The notes under the pieces are model-generated. The model had not been told where the DNA came from. It did no database searches and worked only from the letters and a program-made list of their open reading frames with translations. The position numbers and the translations under genes were made by a program. Below, piece by piece: positions 27,091-37,327 of a stretch of 64,000 nt of DNA; within the stretch, counting starts at the first letter, position 1; each line of letters starts with the position of its first letter. The stretch spans positions 293,692 to 357,691 of the forward strand of contig NZ_CAMYKO010000002.1 in the NCBI RefSeq assembly GCF_947259025.1. The letters are read 5' to 3'. This DNA comes from an uncultured Methylophaga sp. Its GTDB lineage: Bacteria; Pseudomonadota; Gammaproteobacteria; Nitrosococcales; Methylophagaceae.

Positions 27091-28842
27091 ATGCGGATAA
27101 GGCACATACTGGGCGGTTTGAGCTGCCTGATGTTGATCACAGCTTGCTCAGTAGAAACCGATGAGGAATGGCCGCTTTTTGGTGGTAATGAACTACACCA
27201 GCGTCACAGCACGTTGACGGCTGTCACCCCTGCCAATGTGGATGCGCTCACTCCCTCCTGGGAGTTCAATACTGGTATCGAGGCGACTTTTCAGGCCACA
27301 CCTATCGTTAAAAAAGGCGTGATGTATGTTTCTCTGCCATTTAACGACGTGGTGGCGCTGGATGCCGCCAGTGGCAAGAAGATCTGGCGTTACCGCCACG
27401 ACTGGAACAAATCGCGTGAGATGTGCTGCGGCCCTGCTAACCGTGGTGTGGCTGTCGCTAATGGCCGCGTTTTCATGGGCACGGTAGATGGTCGTCTCAT
27501 CGCGCTTGATGCCGGCAATGGGAAGAAAGTCTGGGACCAAGATGTCACCAAAGGACAAAGCGGTATCCGAGAGGATATCAACAGCCTGGCTGATGACACC
27601 GAAGGTCAGGTCTCGGGCACGTCCGGTGCCGGGCTCAATATGGCGCCGATGGTCTACCAGGATAAGGTGATTATCGGTATCACTGGGGTCGGTTACGGGC
27701 TGCATCTGGACTCTCCCGACCCTGATGCGCCATTGGGTGCAGTGGTCGGTATTGCCGGTAAATACGGGCGCCGAGGTTTTCTGGCGGCTTTTGACGTCGA
27801 TAGTGGTGAGCCGTTATGGCAATTTGATACTGTCCCGGAACAGGGATGGGAAGGTAACTTTGTCGCCACTACGCCCGATGGTGAACCCCTGCCGCGTGAT
27901 CTGGAAGCAGAAAAAGCCGCAGCAGCAGATTATGCTGATGCCTGGCGTTATGGCGGGGGCTCGGCCTGGAGTACACCGGCTATAGACCACGAGACCGAAA
28001 CCCTGTTCTTCGGCACCGGCAACCCCTCACCGCAAATGGAGGGATCTTCCCGTCCCGGCGATAATCTCTATACCTCATCGCTGGTCGCGCTGGATGCCAA
28101 CACCGGTAAGATAAAATGGTACTTCCAGCAGGTGCCGCATGATATGTGGGGCTATGATGTAGCCAGTCCGCCGGTGTTATTCGATGTGCAGCGAGACGGT
28201 GAGCGTATCCCGGCAGTGGGTCAGGCAGGGAAAACCGGCTGGTTTTATGTACTCAACCGCAACACTGGCAAACTGTTGTTCAAAAGTGATGCCTATGTCC
28301 CGCAGCAGAATATGTTCCAGTCGCCATCCAGTGACGGCACAGTGATTTATCCCGGCGTGCTGGGTGGCTCCAACTGGTCACCGGTGTCTGTCGACGCTGA
28401 GCGCCGCCTGGTATTCATTGCCGGTATTCACTGGCCGGTGAATTACAGTCTTCACAAACTGGAGAGCAAGCAGGGCGAAGAAGATCTGCAGTACTCCTCG
28501 ATGTCGCCGCTAGATACCGATGAGCGATACGGTCTGCTCAGTGCCATCAACATCGATACCGGTAAACTGGTTTGGCAGCACAAAACTGATAACCCGCTGC
28601 TGGGCGGTGTGCTGAGCACGGCAAGTGGTCTGGTATTCAGTGGTGAGGGCAGTGGAGAACTATTTGCATTGGATGCCGAGAACGGCGAAAAACTTTGGTC
28701 AGGGGAGACTACAGCGGGTGTCAATGCACCGCCAATCAGTTACCAGATCGACGGTAAGCAATATATTGCCGTTACCGCTGGTGGTAATAAGCTGTTCGGT
28801 TATAAATCCGGTGACAGCATCAAGACATGGACGCTGCCCTGA
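27091..28842 (+). CDS. PQQ-type quinoprotein dehydrogenase-like lipoprotein with altered active site
   Basis: A 583-residue eight-bladed-propeller protein of the methanol/ethanol dehydrogenase family. A lipobox (LITAC) replaces a cleavable signal peptide, so it is membrane-anchored in the periplasm. Family features are kept: MCCGPANRG with the vicinal Cys pair, GGGSAWSTPAID, and FGTGNPSP with the metal-ligand Asn. Two key residues are not. The metal-ligand Glu of the GAEYG motif is Gly (ITGVGYG), and the catalytic Asp of WDY(A/D) is Gly (HDMWGYD), while the Asp two residues on, used by lanthanide enzymes, is present. It may be inactive, use other chemistry or act as a sensor. No cytochrome or MxaJ-like partner is nearby. 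Confidence 0.85.
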   Translation: MRIRHILGGLSCLMLITACSVETDEEWPLFGGNELHQRHSTLTAVTPANVDALTPSWEFNTGIEATFQATPIVKKGVMYVSLPFNDVVALDAASGKKIWRYRHDWNKSREMCCGPANRGVAVANGRVFMGTVDGRLIALDAGNGKKVWDQDVTKGQSGIREDINSLADDTEGQVSGTSGAGLNMAPMVYQDKVIIGITGVGYGLHLDSPDPDAPLGAVVGIAGKYGRRGFLAAFDVDSGEPLWQFDTVPEQGWEGNFVATTPDGEPLPRDLEAEKAAAADYADAWRYGGGSAWSTPAIDHETETLFFGTGNPSPQMEGSSRPGDNLYTSSLVALDANTGKIKWYFQQVPHDMWGYDVASPPVLFDVQRDGERIPAVGQAGKTGWFYVLNRNTGKLLFKSDAYVPQQNMFQSPSSDGTVIYPGVLGGSNWSPVSVDAERRLVFIAGIHWPVNYSLHKLESKQGEEDLQYSSMSPLDTDERYGLLSAINIDTGKLVWQHKTDNPLLGGVLSTASGLVFSGEGSGELFALDAENGEKLWSGETTAGVNAPPISYQIDGKQYIAVTAGGNKLFGYKSGDSIKTWTLP

Positions 28843-28870
28843 GCAGCAAGCGGTGGATTCAACTGAAACA

Positions 28871-28901
28871 AGGCATCAGGAGAGTGGTGCCTTTTTCTTT
28901 T
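28871..28901 (+). terminator. Intrinsic terminator after the quinoprotein gene
   Basis: Seven-pair stem AGGCATC/GGTGCCT (one G-T pair) with an eight-base loop, followed by TTTTCTTTT. Confidence 0.75.
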
Positions 28902-28913
28902 GGAAGAGGGGAA

Positions 28914-29019
28914 CATCCCTGTCCTGAACGCCTGCAGCCAGATTGCATCGTCCCGTGTCCCTTAAAGACAGAGTGAGCTTATCTGATACAGCAGATAACC
29001 CCTAGAATGCGGGGGCGGG
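28914..29019. repeat. Degenerate 106-bp direct repeat, copy 1
   Basis: Begins CATCCCTG and ends GGGGGCGGG. A second copy at 29339-29444 has the same end elements at exactly the same spacing and perhaps 60 percent identity between them. Near the end it carries CCCCTAGAATGCGGGGG (28999-29015), a C4/G5 dyad that recurs in variant form elsewhere in the window. Its function is unknown; it might be a regulated promoter, a structured RNA or an old duplication. Confidence 0.55.
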
Positions 29020-29036
29020 ACTCAACGAGGCCAGCA

Positions 29037-29192
29037 TTAAATCCACATGCGGGCGCGCATGATGAGGCAGGCGGCGGTGGCAAGGCTTACGCCTGATAGA
29101 AAGGCAAAGACGTTATCCAGCGCTATAGGGATGGAAAAACCTGAACCCAGGTAAAAGAAAGGCATGATGTTGTAGAGCGGCGCAGGCAGCAT
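29037..29192 (-). CDS. 51-residue small membrane protein
   Basis: A short frame starting MLPAPLYNIMPFFYLGSG, with hydrophobic segments in the middle (LDNVFAFLSGVSLATAA) and a basic end (IMRARMWI), so probably one or two membrane helices with the C-terminus in the cytoplasm. AAGGATC lies nine bases before the ATG. It stands alone between two copies of a degenerate repeat. I recognise no named family. Composition and ribosome-binding site favour a real gene, but this is not proven. Confidence 0.55.
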   Translation of the reverse strand: MLPAPLYNIMPFFYLGSGFSIPIALDNVFAFLSGVSLATAACLIMRARMWI

Positions 29193-29338
29193 GATTAACG
29201 ATCCTTGTTAATTTTGAGAACTGCTTCACACTATAGCGTTGTTAAACCTGCCAGTGCAATAGGGCATTATGCCTTTATCAACATGGGTTAAATCTGCCAG
29301 AGCAGACTGCAATCGGGTGTTATTCAGATAGAGACTGG

Positions 29339-29444
29339 CATCCCTGCCCGGAACGCCGCCGTCCGGTTGGCAGCGCTCCTTTTCCGTTATCGATAGCATC
29401 GCTTATCAGCAGGCCTATAACGACCCCTTATTTGAGGGGGCGGG
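29339..29444. repeat. Degenerate 106-bp direct repeat, copy 2
   Basis: Partner of the copy at 28914-29019, same length and same end elements. The internal dyad reads CCCCTTATTTGAGGGGG (29424-29440). GCTTATC occurs in both copies, one base out of register. The stretch between the copies holds the 51-residue gene and otherwise nothing recognisable. Confidence 0.55.
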
Positions 29445-29459
29445 GGGGAATTTCAGGCA

Positions 29460-29495
29460 AAAAAAAGCCCTGCAAAAAATTGCAGGGCTTTTTGA
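29460..29495 (-). terminator. Intrinsic terminator of tRNA-Asn (bidirectional)
   Basis: Long stem AAAAAGCCCTGCAA paired with TTGCAGGGCTTTTT. On the minus strand it follows the tRNA 3' end by about ten bases and is followed by a run of T. Confidence 0.85.
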
Positions 29496-29504
29496 TATTT
29501 TGTT

Positions 29505-29580
29505 TGGCTCCCCGAGCTGGACTCGAACCAGCGACCCAATGATTAACAGTCATTTGCTCTACCAACTGAGCTATCGGGGA
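29505..29580 (-). tRNA. tRNA-Asn (anticodon GTT)
   Basis: 76 bases including an encoded CCA. The acceptor stem TCCCCGA pairs with TCGGGGA, apart from the discriminator and CCA. D-loop AGCTCAGTTGGTAGAGC, anticodon arm with GTT in CTGTTAATC, and T-loop GGTTCGAGTCC are all standard. It lies between aspC and a terminator on the same strand. Confidence 0.95.
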
Positions 29581-29644
29581 ACAGAAAGATGCGTATGATA
29601 GAGGCTTGCACAGGGCGGGTCAAGCCTTGTCATACATAAATTTG

Positions 29645-30829
29645 CTAGCCAATAAATTCCGCCAGTCGTTTCAGTGCGTTACGCAGGTTGTCTTCGCTGG
29701 TGGCAATCGACAGGCGCACATGATTCTTAAGGCCAAATGCGCTGCCCGGCACCACGGCGACACCCTTATCAACCAGCAGAGCTTCGGCAAAATCCATATC
29801 GTCCTTCAACTCGGGTTTGCTTTCCAGCACACCGGCGATGTTGGGAAAGACATAAAAGGTGCCGTGCGTTTGCAGGCAGTCGATGCCGGGCATTGCATTG
29901 AGGCTTTCAACCACAAAGTCATGGCGTTTTTTGAATTCGCTCAGCATGCTGTCGATGCAAGACTGATCGCCGTCCAGGGCTTCCACCGCTGCCGCCTGTG
30001 AAATCGAGGCCGGGTTGGAGGTGCTTTGTGACTGCACTTTCTTCATTGCGGCAATCAAGTTAGCCGGACCGGCCGCATAACCGATGCGCCAGCCGGTCAT
30101 TGAATAGGCCTTGGAGACGCCGTTCATGACCAGGGTGCGGTCATAGAAATCGGGGTTGGCATTGACGATATTGCAGAACGGTTCATCCGCCCAGTAAATA
30201 TGCTCGTACATATCATCAGTGGCAATGAAAATATCCGGGTGCTTGCGCAGCACTTCACCCAGCGCTTTGAGCTCAGCATCGGTATAGGCCATGCCTGTTG
30301 GGTTGGACGGGCTGTTAATTACAAACAGGCGAGTTTTGTCTGTAATCGCTGCTTCCAGTTGTTCTGGGGTGATCTTGAACTGGTTGTCCTGACCGGCTTC
30401 GATAATGACGGGCTTGGCACCGGCCAGCAGGGTCATATCCGGATAAGACACCCAGTAAGGCGCCGGTATAATAACCTCATCGCCTTCCTGCAGATAAGCC
30501 TGAGCCAGGTTGAAAAAGCTCTGCTTGCCCCCCACTGAAACCAGGATCTGATTGGCTTCGTAATTGAGTTGCTGATCACGGGCGAACTTTTTGATGATAG
30601 CCTGTTTCAAATCTGGCGTACCATCAACCGGCGTATACTTGGTTTTACCGCTGTTGATCGCTTCGATAGCAGCCTGTTTGATGTGGTCGGGGGTATCAAA
30701 GTCGGGTTCACCCGCACCCAGACCAATCACGTCTTTCCCTTCGGCTCTGAGTGCCGCGGCTCGGGCAGTAATCGCCAGGGTGGGAGAGGGTTTGATGTTT
30801 TGAACGCGTTGGGAGAGCTTGATAGTCAA
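29645..30829 (-). CDS. aspC: Aspartate aminotransferase (class I, type Ib)
   Basis: PLP enzyme that interconverts aspartate/2-oxoglutarate and oxaloacetate/glutamate. The 394-residue protein has GAGEPDFDTP near the start, SPSNPTGM, the PLP lysine Lys240 in NGVSKAYSMTGWRIGY and the late RLSIATS arginine. The type Ib pattern differs from E. coli AspC and may also act on prephenate. The start codon appears to be TTG with AAGGAAAG upstream; no ATG is available. The tRNA-Asn gene lies just downstream on the same strand, which suits an aspartate-to-asparagine theme but may be chance. Confidence 0.92.
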   Translation of the reverse strand: MTIKLSQRVQNIKPSPTLAITARAAALRAEGKDVIGLGAGEPDFDTPDHIKQAAIEAINSGKTKYTPVDGTPDLKQAIIKKFARDQQLNYEANQILVSVGGKQSFFNLAQAYLQEGDEVIIPAPYWVSYPDMTLLAGAKPVIIEAGQDNQFKITPEQLEAAITDKTRLFVINSPSNPTGMAYTDAELKALGEVLRKHPDIFIATDDMYEHIYWADEPFCNIVNANPDFYDRTLVMNGVSKAYSMTGWRIGYAAGPANLIAAMKKVQSQSTSNPASISQAAAVEALDGDQSCIDSMLSEFKKRHDFVVESLNAMPGIDCLQTHGTFYVFPNIAGVLESKPELKDDMDFAEALLVDKGVAVVPGSAFGLKNHVRLSIATSEDNLRNALKRLAEFIG

Positions 30830-30910
30830 AATCTTTCCTTCAGTAATACAAACACTACTTAATAATAACCACCAGTAATATACGCCAAACCTAATCGATG
30901 CTAAAGATGT

Positions 30911-32920
30911 ATGAATAAAGAATTACAGTTAGTCAGCGAATTTTCACCGGCCGGCGATCAGCCCAAAGCCATCAGCACCTTGATCGAAGGTCTGGAAAAC
31001 GGCGAGATGTGGCAAACCCTGCTCGGGGTGACCGGTTCCGGCAAGACCTTTACCATCGCCAATGTCGCGCAGGCAGTGCAGCGGCCGGTGATGGTTCTGG
31101 CCCCCAACAAGACACTGGCGGCCCAGCTCTACAGTGAAATGAAAGAGTTTTTTCCGCATAACGCGGTGGAATATTTCGTTTCCTATTATGACTACTATCA
31201 GCCTGAAGCCTATGTGCCGTCGTCGGATACCTTTATCGACAAGGACGCCTCGGTCAACGAGCAGATTGAACAAATGCGGCTGTCGGCAACCAAGGCGATT
31301 CTGGAGCGGCGCGATGCGATTATTGTCTCCAGTGTGTCCTGCATTTATGGTCTGGGTGAAAAGGATGCCTACCTGGAAATGGTCTTGCACCTGGTTCAGG
31401 GCGATGTCATCAGCCAGCGCGATATTCTGCGCCGACTGACCGAACTGCAATATACCCGCAACGATATTGAACTGCATCGCGGCACCTACCGCGTGCGGGG
31501 AGAAGTCATTGATATTTTCCCGGCCGAATCCGAGCGTGATGCAGTGCGGGTAGAGTTGTTCGATGATGAAATCGAGCAAATCAGTTATTTCGATCCGCTG
31601 ACGGGTGAATTGCTACAACGCCTGAGCCGGATCACGATTTATCCCAAAACACACTACGTCACACCGCGTGACAGCCTGCTGAAAGCCGTCGATGCTATCA
31701 AGGAAGAGTTGCGCGAACGTCTGAAAGATTTGAATGACCAGAACAAGCTGGTGGAAGCCCAGCGGCTGGAACAGCGCACCCGTTTTGATATCGAAATGCT
31801 GCTGGAACTGGGTTACTGCAACGGGATTGAAAACTACTCCCGTCATCTGTCGGGGCGCAATGGGGGGGAAGCACCGCCTACCTTGTTTGACTACCTGCCG
31901 GATGATGCGGTGCTGGTCATCGACGAGAGTCACGTGATGGTGCCGCAGATCGGTGCTATGTACAAAGGCGACCGCTCACGCAAGCAAACGCTGGTGGACT
32001 ATGGTTTCCGTCTGCCCTCGGCCATGGATAACCGCCCCCTGCGCTTCGAAGAATGGGAACAGCTGGCACCCCAAACGATTTTTGTCTCGGCAACCCCCGG
32101 CAAATACGAAGAAGCACATTCCAGCACCGTGGTCGAGCAGGTCGTGCGGCCTACCGGTCTGGTCGATCCGCAGGTGGAAATCCGTCCGGTCAGTACCCAG
32201 GTCGATGATTTGCTGTCCGAGGTCAACAAGCGCAGCAAAGTCAATGAACGGGTGCTGGTGACCACCTTAACCAAGCGTATGGCTGAAGATCTCACCGAAT
32301 ACCTGCGCGAACACAACGTCAAGGTGCGCTACCTGCATTCGGATATTGATACCGTCGAGCGGGTGGAGATCATCCGTGATCTGCGTCTGGGTGAGTTCGA
32401 TGTGCTGGTCGGGATTAACTTGCTTAGGGAAGGGCTGGATATACCGGAAGTCTCACTGGTGGCGATTCTCGATGCTGACAAGGAAGGCTTCCTGCGCAGT
32501 GACCGTTCATTGATCCAGACCATTGGCCGCGCCGCCCGTAACCTTAACGGCAGGGCCATTCTCTATGCTGATGAAATCACCGGCTCGATGAAGCGGGCAA
32601 TGGATGAAACCGAGCGTCGCCGTGAAAAACAGGTCGCCTTTAATGAAGAACACGGCATTACCCCGCAGGGGATCAAAAAGGCCATCCGTACCGGCATGGA
32701 CGATATGCCTGAGAAGAGCGGCAAGAAGCAGTTTGCCAAGGTCGCCGAAGAGCAGGCCGAGTATGCCTCTTTGACGCCGCAGCAACTGGCCAAGCGGATC
32801 AATAAAATCGAACAGGCCATGTACAAGCATGCGCAAAACCTGGAGTTTGAAGATGCTGCCAAGCTGCGCGATGAACTGGAACATTTGCGTAAAGTGGCGC
32901 TGGGGCCGGTTGCGGTGTAA
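30911..32920 (+). CDS. uvrB: Excinuclease ABC subunit UvrB
   Basis: Damage-verification helicase of nucleotide excision repair; it is loaded by UvrA and recruits UvrC. The 669-residue protein has Walker A GVTGSGKT, the beta-hairpin region [12 protein letters not shown], the DEAD-box variant DESHV, motif [17 protein letters not shown] and motif [11 protein letters not shown]. The C-terminal UVR domain ([20 protein letters not shown]) binds UvrC. Length and motifs are complete. It is divergent from aspC with about 80 bases between them. Confidence 0.97.
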   Translation: MNKELQLVSEFSPAGDQPKAISTLIEGLENGEMWQTLLGVTGSGKTFTIANVAQAVQRPVMVLAPNKTLAAQLYSEMKEFFPHNAVEYFVSYYDYYQPEAYVPSSDTFIDKDASVNEQIEQMRLSATKAILERRDAIIVSSVSCIYGLGEKDAYLEMVLHLVQGDVISQRDILRRLTELQYTRNDIELHRGTYRVRGEVIDIFPAESERDAVRVELFDDEIEQISYFDPLTGELLQRLSRITIYPKTHYVTPRDSLLKAVDAIKEELRERLKDLNDQNKLVEAQRLEQRTRFDIEMLLELGYCNGIENYSRHLSGRNGGEAPPTLFDYLPDDAVLVIDESHVMVPQIGAMYKGDRSRKQTLVDYGFRLPSAMDNRPLRFEEWEQLAPQTIFVSATPGKYEEAHSSTVVEQVVRPTGLVDPQVEIRPVSTQVDDLLSEVNKRSKVNERVLVTTLTKRMAEDLTEYLREHNVKVRYLHSDIDTVERVEIIRDLRLGEFDVLVGINLLREGLDIPEVSLVAILDADKEGFLRSDRSLIQTIGRAARNLNGRAILYADEITGSMKRAMDETERRREKQVAFNEEHGITPQGIKKAIRTGMDDMPEKSGKKQFAKVAEEQAEYASLTPQQLAKRINKIEQAMYKHAQNLEFEDAAKLRDELEHLRKVALGPVAV

Positions 32921-32925
32921 AAGGC

Positions 32926-32953
32926 TTGCAATATGAGTCAGGCTGCGTATAAT
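32926..32953 (+). promoter_or_regulatory. Sigma-70 promoter of tRNA-Val
   Basis: TTGCAA (32926-32931), a 16-base spacer and TATAAT (32948-32953) lie 17 bases before the tRNA. Confidence 0.7.
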
Positions 32954-32970
32954 TTCGCAGCTTCCACGGC

Positions 32971-33047
32971 AGGCACGTAGCTCAGTTGGTTAGAGCACCA
33001 CCTTGACATGGTGGGGGTCGGTGGTTCGAATCCACTCGTGCCTACCA
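32971..33047 (+). tRNA. tRNA-Val (anticodon GAC)
   Basis: 77 bases with encoded CCA. Acceptor AGGCACG/CGTGCCT, D-arm GCTCAGTTGGTTAGAGC, anticodon loop TTGACAT giving GAC, variable arm and T-arm GGTTCGAATCC are all regular. Confidence 0.95.
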
Positions 33048-33054
33048 GATTTTC

Positions 33055-33078
33055 AAAAGCACCCCAGGGTGCTTTTTT
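33055..33078 (+). terminator. Intrinsic terminator after tRNA-Val
   Basis: AAAGCACC/GGTGCTTT stem with a four-base loop and a T-run, eight bases after the tRNA and before thrS. Confidence 0.85.
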
Positions 33079-33122
33079 GGTTTTTAAGGCCCCTCGTATA
33101 GGCCACAACCAAGGATAAGACA

Positions 33123-35051
33123 ATGATCTCAGTCACCCTTCCTGATGGCAGTCAACGCCAATTCGATAATCCCGTTACCGTTCATGATGTCGCCAAATCT
33201 ATCGGCGATGGTCTGGCCCGTGCCACTGTAGCCGGCAAAATCAATGGTGAGTTGGTTGATGCCTGCACGCTGATTGAACAGGATGCCGAAGTCGCTATTG
33301 TGACGCCCCGGGACGAGGAAGGCATTGATATCATTCGTCATTCCACCGCGCACTTGTTTGGCCATGCGGTCAAGCAGCTTTATCCCGAGACCAAAATGGT
33401 GATCGGACCGGTGATTGATGAAGGCTTCTACTACGACGTGGATGGTGATCAGCGTTTCAGTCCGGAAGAGATGGACAGCATCCAGAAGCGCATGGAAGAG
33501 CTGGCCAAAACCGGCTATGACGTGATCAAGAAAATGACCCCCAAAGACGAAGCGCGGGCCATTTTTGAAGCGCGTGGTGAAATCTACAAAATGCGCATCA
33601 TCGACGATATGGATGATGACGTAAAAGAAGTCGGCCTCTATTACCACGAAGAATATGTCGATATGTGCCGTGGTCCCCACGTGCCTAATATGTCGTTCTG
33701 CAAAGCCTTTAAACTGACCAAACTGGCCGGTGCCTACTGGCGCGGTGATGCCAATAATGAAATGCTGCAGCGCGTCTACGGTACCGCCTGGCCGGATAAA
33801 AAAGCGCTGAAAGCCTATCTGCAACGTCTGGAAGAAGCGCAGAAGCGCGACCACCGCAAGATTGCCAAGAACCTGGATTTATTCCACCTGCAGGAAGAAG
33901 CCGCGGGCATGATTTTCTGGCACGACAATGGCTGGCAGATTTACCGGGTGGTGGAAAACCATATCCGTGATGTCTTGCGTGATAATGGCTATCAGGAAGT
34001 GCGCACCCCGCAAGTGGTGGACCGCACCCTGTGGGAGAAATCCGGTCACTGGGACAAGTTCGGTGACATGATTTTCAGTACCCATTCGGAAAGCCGTGAT
34101 TACGCGGTCAAGCCGATGAACTGTCCCTGCCACGTGCAGATCTTCAACCAGGGCCTAAAAAGCTATCGTGAGCTGCCGCTGCGCATGGCGGAATTCGGTT
34201 CCTGTCACCGTAATGAGCCTTCCGGCACCTTGCACGGCCTGATGCGTTTGCGCGGTTTTACCCAGGATGATGCGCATATCTTCTGTACTGAAGACCAGAT
34301 CCAGTCAGAAGTGGCGCAGTTTATCGAACTGCTGCATGAAGTTTATGCCGACTTCGGTTTCAACGAGATCATTGTCAAACTCTCCACCCGTCCGGAAAAC
34401 CGGGTAGGCAGTGATGAAGTCTGGGACAAGGCCGAGCAGGCACTGGAACAGGCACTCAATGCCGCGGATCTTGAGTGGGATCTGCAACCGGGCGAGGGCG
34501 CATTCTACGGGCCTAAGATCGAATTTTCGCTGAAAGACTGCCTGGGCCGGGTCTGGCAGTGCGGCACTATCCAGGTCGACTTCTCCATGCCGGGCCGTCT
34601 TGATGCCAGCTATGTCGCTGATGACGGCAGCAAACAGGTGCCGGTCATGCTGCACCGTGCGATTCTGGGCTCACTGGAACGCTTTATCGGTATTCTCATT
34701 GAAGAGTATGCCGGCGCCTTCCCGACCTGGCTCGCACCCAAGCAGGCTATGGTGATGGGAATCAGTGATAAACAGAGCGAATACGCACAAAAAGTTGCTC
34801 AAGATTTGCAGAAACAAGGCTTTAGAGTCGATACAGACTTGAGAAACGAAAAAATTGGCTTTAAAATACGCGAGCATACACTTCGTCGCGTTCCGTATTT
34901 GCTGGTCGTTGGTGAACGCGAAGAACAAAATCACGCCGTGGCGGTACGTACTCGCAAGGGTGAAGATCTTGGGGCGATGCCCATTGAAGACTTCGTCAGC
35001 TTGCTAAAAGAAGACGTCGCTCGCCGCGGCCGAATTATTTTAGAGGATTAG
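33123..35051 (+). CDS. thrS: Threonyl-tRNA synthetase
   Basis: Charges tRNA-Thr. The 642-residue protein has E. coli length. Domains: TGS (1-60), editing domain with [15 protein letters not shown] (about 65-225), class II core with motif 2 [19 protein letters not shown], zinc ligands in [10 protein letters not shown], motif 3 and a C-terminal anticodon-binding domain. It begins the conserved thrS-infC-rpmI-rplT block. The infC start codon lies three bases after its stop. E. coli ThrS represses its own translation through a leader; I did not verify such a structure in the short leader here. Confidence 0.97.
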   Translation: MISVTLPDGSQRQFDNPVTVHDVAKSIGDGLARATVAGKINGELVDACTLIEQDAEVAIVTPRDEEGIDIIRHSTAHLFGHAVKQLYPETKMVIGPVIDEGFYYDVDGDQRFSPEEMDSIQKRMEELAKTGYDVIKKMTPKDEARAIFEARGEIYKMRIIDDMDDDVKEVGLYYHEEYVDMCRGPHVPNMSFCKAFKLTKLAGAYWRGDANNEMLQRVYGTAWPDKKALKAYLQRLEEAQKRDHRKIAKNLDLFHLQEEAAGMIFWHDNGWQIYRVVENHIRDVLRDNGYQEVRTPQVVDRTLWEKSGHWDKFGDMIFSTHSESRDYAVKPMNCPCHVQIFNQGLKSYRELPLRMAEFGSCHRNEPSGTLHGLMRLRGFTQDDAHIFCTEDQIQSEVAQFIELLHEVYADFGFNEIIVKLSTRPENRVGSDEVWDKAEQALEQALNAADLEWDLQPGEGAFYGPKIEFSLKDCLGRVWQCGTIQVDFSMPGRLDASYVADDGSKQVPVMLHRAILGSLERFIGILIEEYAGAFPTWLAPKQAMVMGISDKQSEYAQKVAQDLQKQGFRVDTDLRNEKIGFKIREHTLRRVPYLLVVGEREEQNHAVAVRTRKGEDLGAMPIEDFVSLLKEDVARRGRIILED

Positions 35052-35054
35052 AAC

Positions 35055-35573
35055 ATCGCTAAAGATCAAAAACGGCTGAATGGTGAAATCACAGCCAAAG
35101 AAGTTCGACTGACTGATTCTAATGGTGAGCAGCTCGGTATTGTTTCTCTTCGGGAAGCAGTGCAGAAAGCTGAGGACGCCGAATTGGACTTGGTGGAAAT
35201 TGCCCCACAGGCAAAACCACCGGTATGCCGTATCATGGATTACGGCAAGTTTTTGTTTGAAGAGAACAAGAAAAAAGCTGAAGCTCGGAAAAAACAAAAA
35301 CAAATTCAGGTCAAGGAAGTGAAGTTCCGACCTGGCACAGAAGAAGGGGATTATCAGGTAAAACTACGCAACCTGATACGTTTCCTTGAAAGCGGGAACA
35401 AAACCAAAGTCAGCCTCCGCTTCCGCGGACGTGAAATGGCGCATCAGGAACTGGGTCTGCAATTGCTGCAACGTGTGGCAGAAGACCTGAATGAGATTTC
35501 CAGCGTCGAGCAGCGTCCCAAGAAGGAAGGACGGCAAATGATTATGGTTCTGGCTCCTATCAGTAAAAAATAA
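35055..35573 (+). CDS. infC: Translation initiation factor IF-3, AUC start codon
   Basis: Prevents premature 30S-50S joining and proof-reads the start codon. The reading frame reaches back from the first in-frame ATG, which would remove 35 residues, to an ATC three bases after thrS. From there the product reads [18 protein letters not shown], the proper IF3 N-terminus, and totals 172 residues. AGAGGA lies seven bases before the ATC. E. coli infC uses AUU, by which IF3 represses its own synthesis; AUC here would work the same way. The N-domain ends with CRIMDYGKF and the C-domain has [16 protein letters not shown]. Confidence 0.92.
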   Translation: MAKDQKRLNGEITAKEVRLTDSNGEQLGIVSLREAVQKAEDAELDLVEIAPQAKPPVCRIMDYGKFLFEENKKKAEARKKQKQIQVKEVKFRPGTEEGDYQVKLRNLIRFLESGNKTKVSLRFRGREMAHQELGLQLLQRVAEDLNEISSVEQRPKKEGRQMIMVLAPISKK

Positions 35574-35605
35574 CTACATAAATCAATGCGGAGTTGTTAA
35601 ATACA

Positions 35606-35803
35606 ATGCCTAAGTTAAAAAACCATAGTGGTGCTGCGAAGCGTTTCAGACGTACCGGCAGCGGAAAATTCAAGCGTTCACAGGCTTTCACCAGTCACAT
35701 CCTGACCAAGAAAAGCACCAAACGTAAACGCCAGTTGCGTTCTACCCTGACCATCTGCAAAGCAGATCACCTGTCAGTGCGTAAAATGCTGCCGAACCTG
35801 TAA
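35606..35803 (+). CDS. rpmI: 50S ribosomal protein L35
   Basis: Small basic ribosomal protein of 65 residues; the start [14 protein letters not shown] is family-typical. An upstream in-frame TTG would add four residues but has no support in the family. [11 protein letters not shown] and the C-terminal KMLPNL match L35. It lies between infC and rplT as in E. coli. Confidence 0.96.
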   Translation: MPKLKNHSGAAKRFRRTGSGKFKRSQAFTSHILTKKSTKRKRQLRSTLTICKADHLSVRKMLPNL

Positions 35804-35818
35804 TTAAGGAGTTTTCCG

Positions 35819-36178
35819 ATGTCTAGAGTAAAACGCGGCGTTACAGCCCACGCACGCCACAAAAAAGTTCTTGCCCAAGCCAAAGGTTATTACGGTCGTC
35901 GTAGAAACGTCTATCGTGTTGCCGTCCAGGCGGTAACCAAAGCGGGTCAATATGCCTACCGTGACCGTCGTCAGAAGAAACGTACTTTCCGTACCCTGTG
36001 GATTGCCCGTATCAACGCGGCAGCCCGTGATTGCGGTTTGTCCTATAGCCGACTGATCGATGGCCTGAAAAAAGCCTCAATCGAAATCGATCGTAAAGTA
36101 CTGGCCGATATCGCCGTGCATGACGAAGCGGCATTCGCAGCGATTGCGGAAAAAGCAAAAGCAGCGCTGGCTAAGTAA
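35819..36178 (+). CDS. rplT: 50S ribosomal protein L20
   Basis: 119 residues; binds 23S rRNA early in assembly, and in E. coli represses the rpmI-rplT m[21 protein letters not shown] and [18 protein letters not shown] are diagnostic. AAGGAG lies before the start. Confidence 0.97.
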   Translation: MSRVKRGVTAHARHKKVLAQAKGYYGRRRNVYRVAVQAVTKAGQYAYRDRRQKKRTFRTLWIARINAAARDCGLSYSRLIDGLKKASIEIDRKVLADIAVHDEAAFAAIAEKAKAALAK

Positions 36179-36222
36179 GACGCGACAAAGCGCGTTATAG
36201 CCATTGTGCTGTAGTTAAGTCG

Positions 36223-36252
36223 AAAAAGGGCCGCAACCACGGCCCTTTTTTG
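36223..36252 (+). terminator. Intrinsic terminator between rplT and pheS
   Basis: GGGCCG/CGGCCC stem with a six-base loop and TTTTTT, 20 bases before pheS. In E. coli this position holds the pheM leader peptide and attenuator. No short Phe-rich frame is visible here, so it looks like a plain or partial terminator. Confidence 0.8.
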
Positions 36253-36262
36253 TTTCTGATGA

Positions 36263-37309
<1,047 letters not shown>

Positions 37310-37327
37310 TCGGCGGGTATAACAACA

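Noticed and set aside
33129..33854. Open frame of 241 codons opposite thrS
   Set aside because: ThrS is complete and essential; the antisense product has no domain.
35160..35573. ATG-started short form of infC
   Set aside because: It would remove conserved N-domain residues of IF3; the AUC at 35055 restores the family length.
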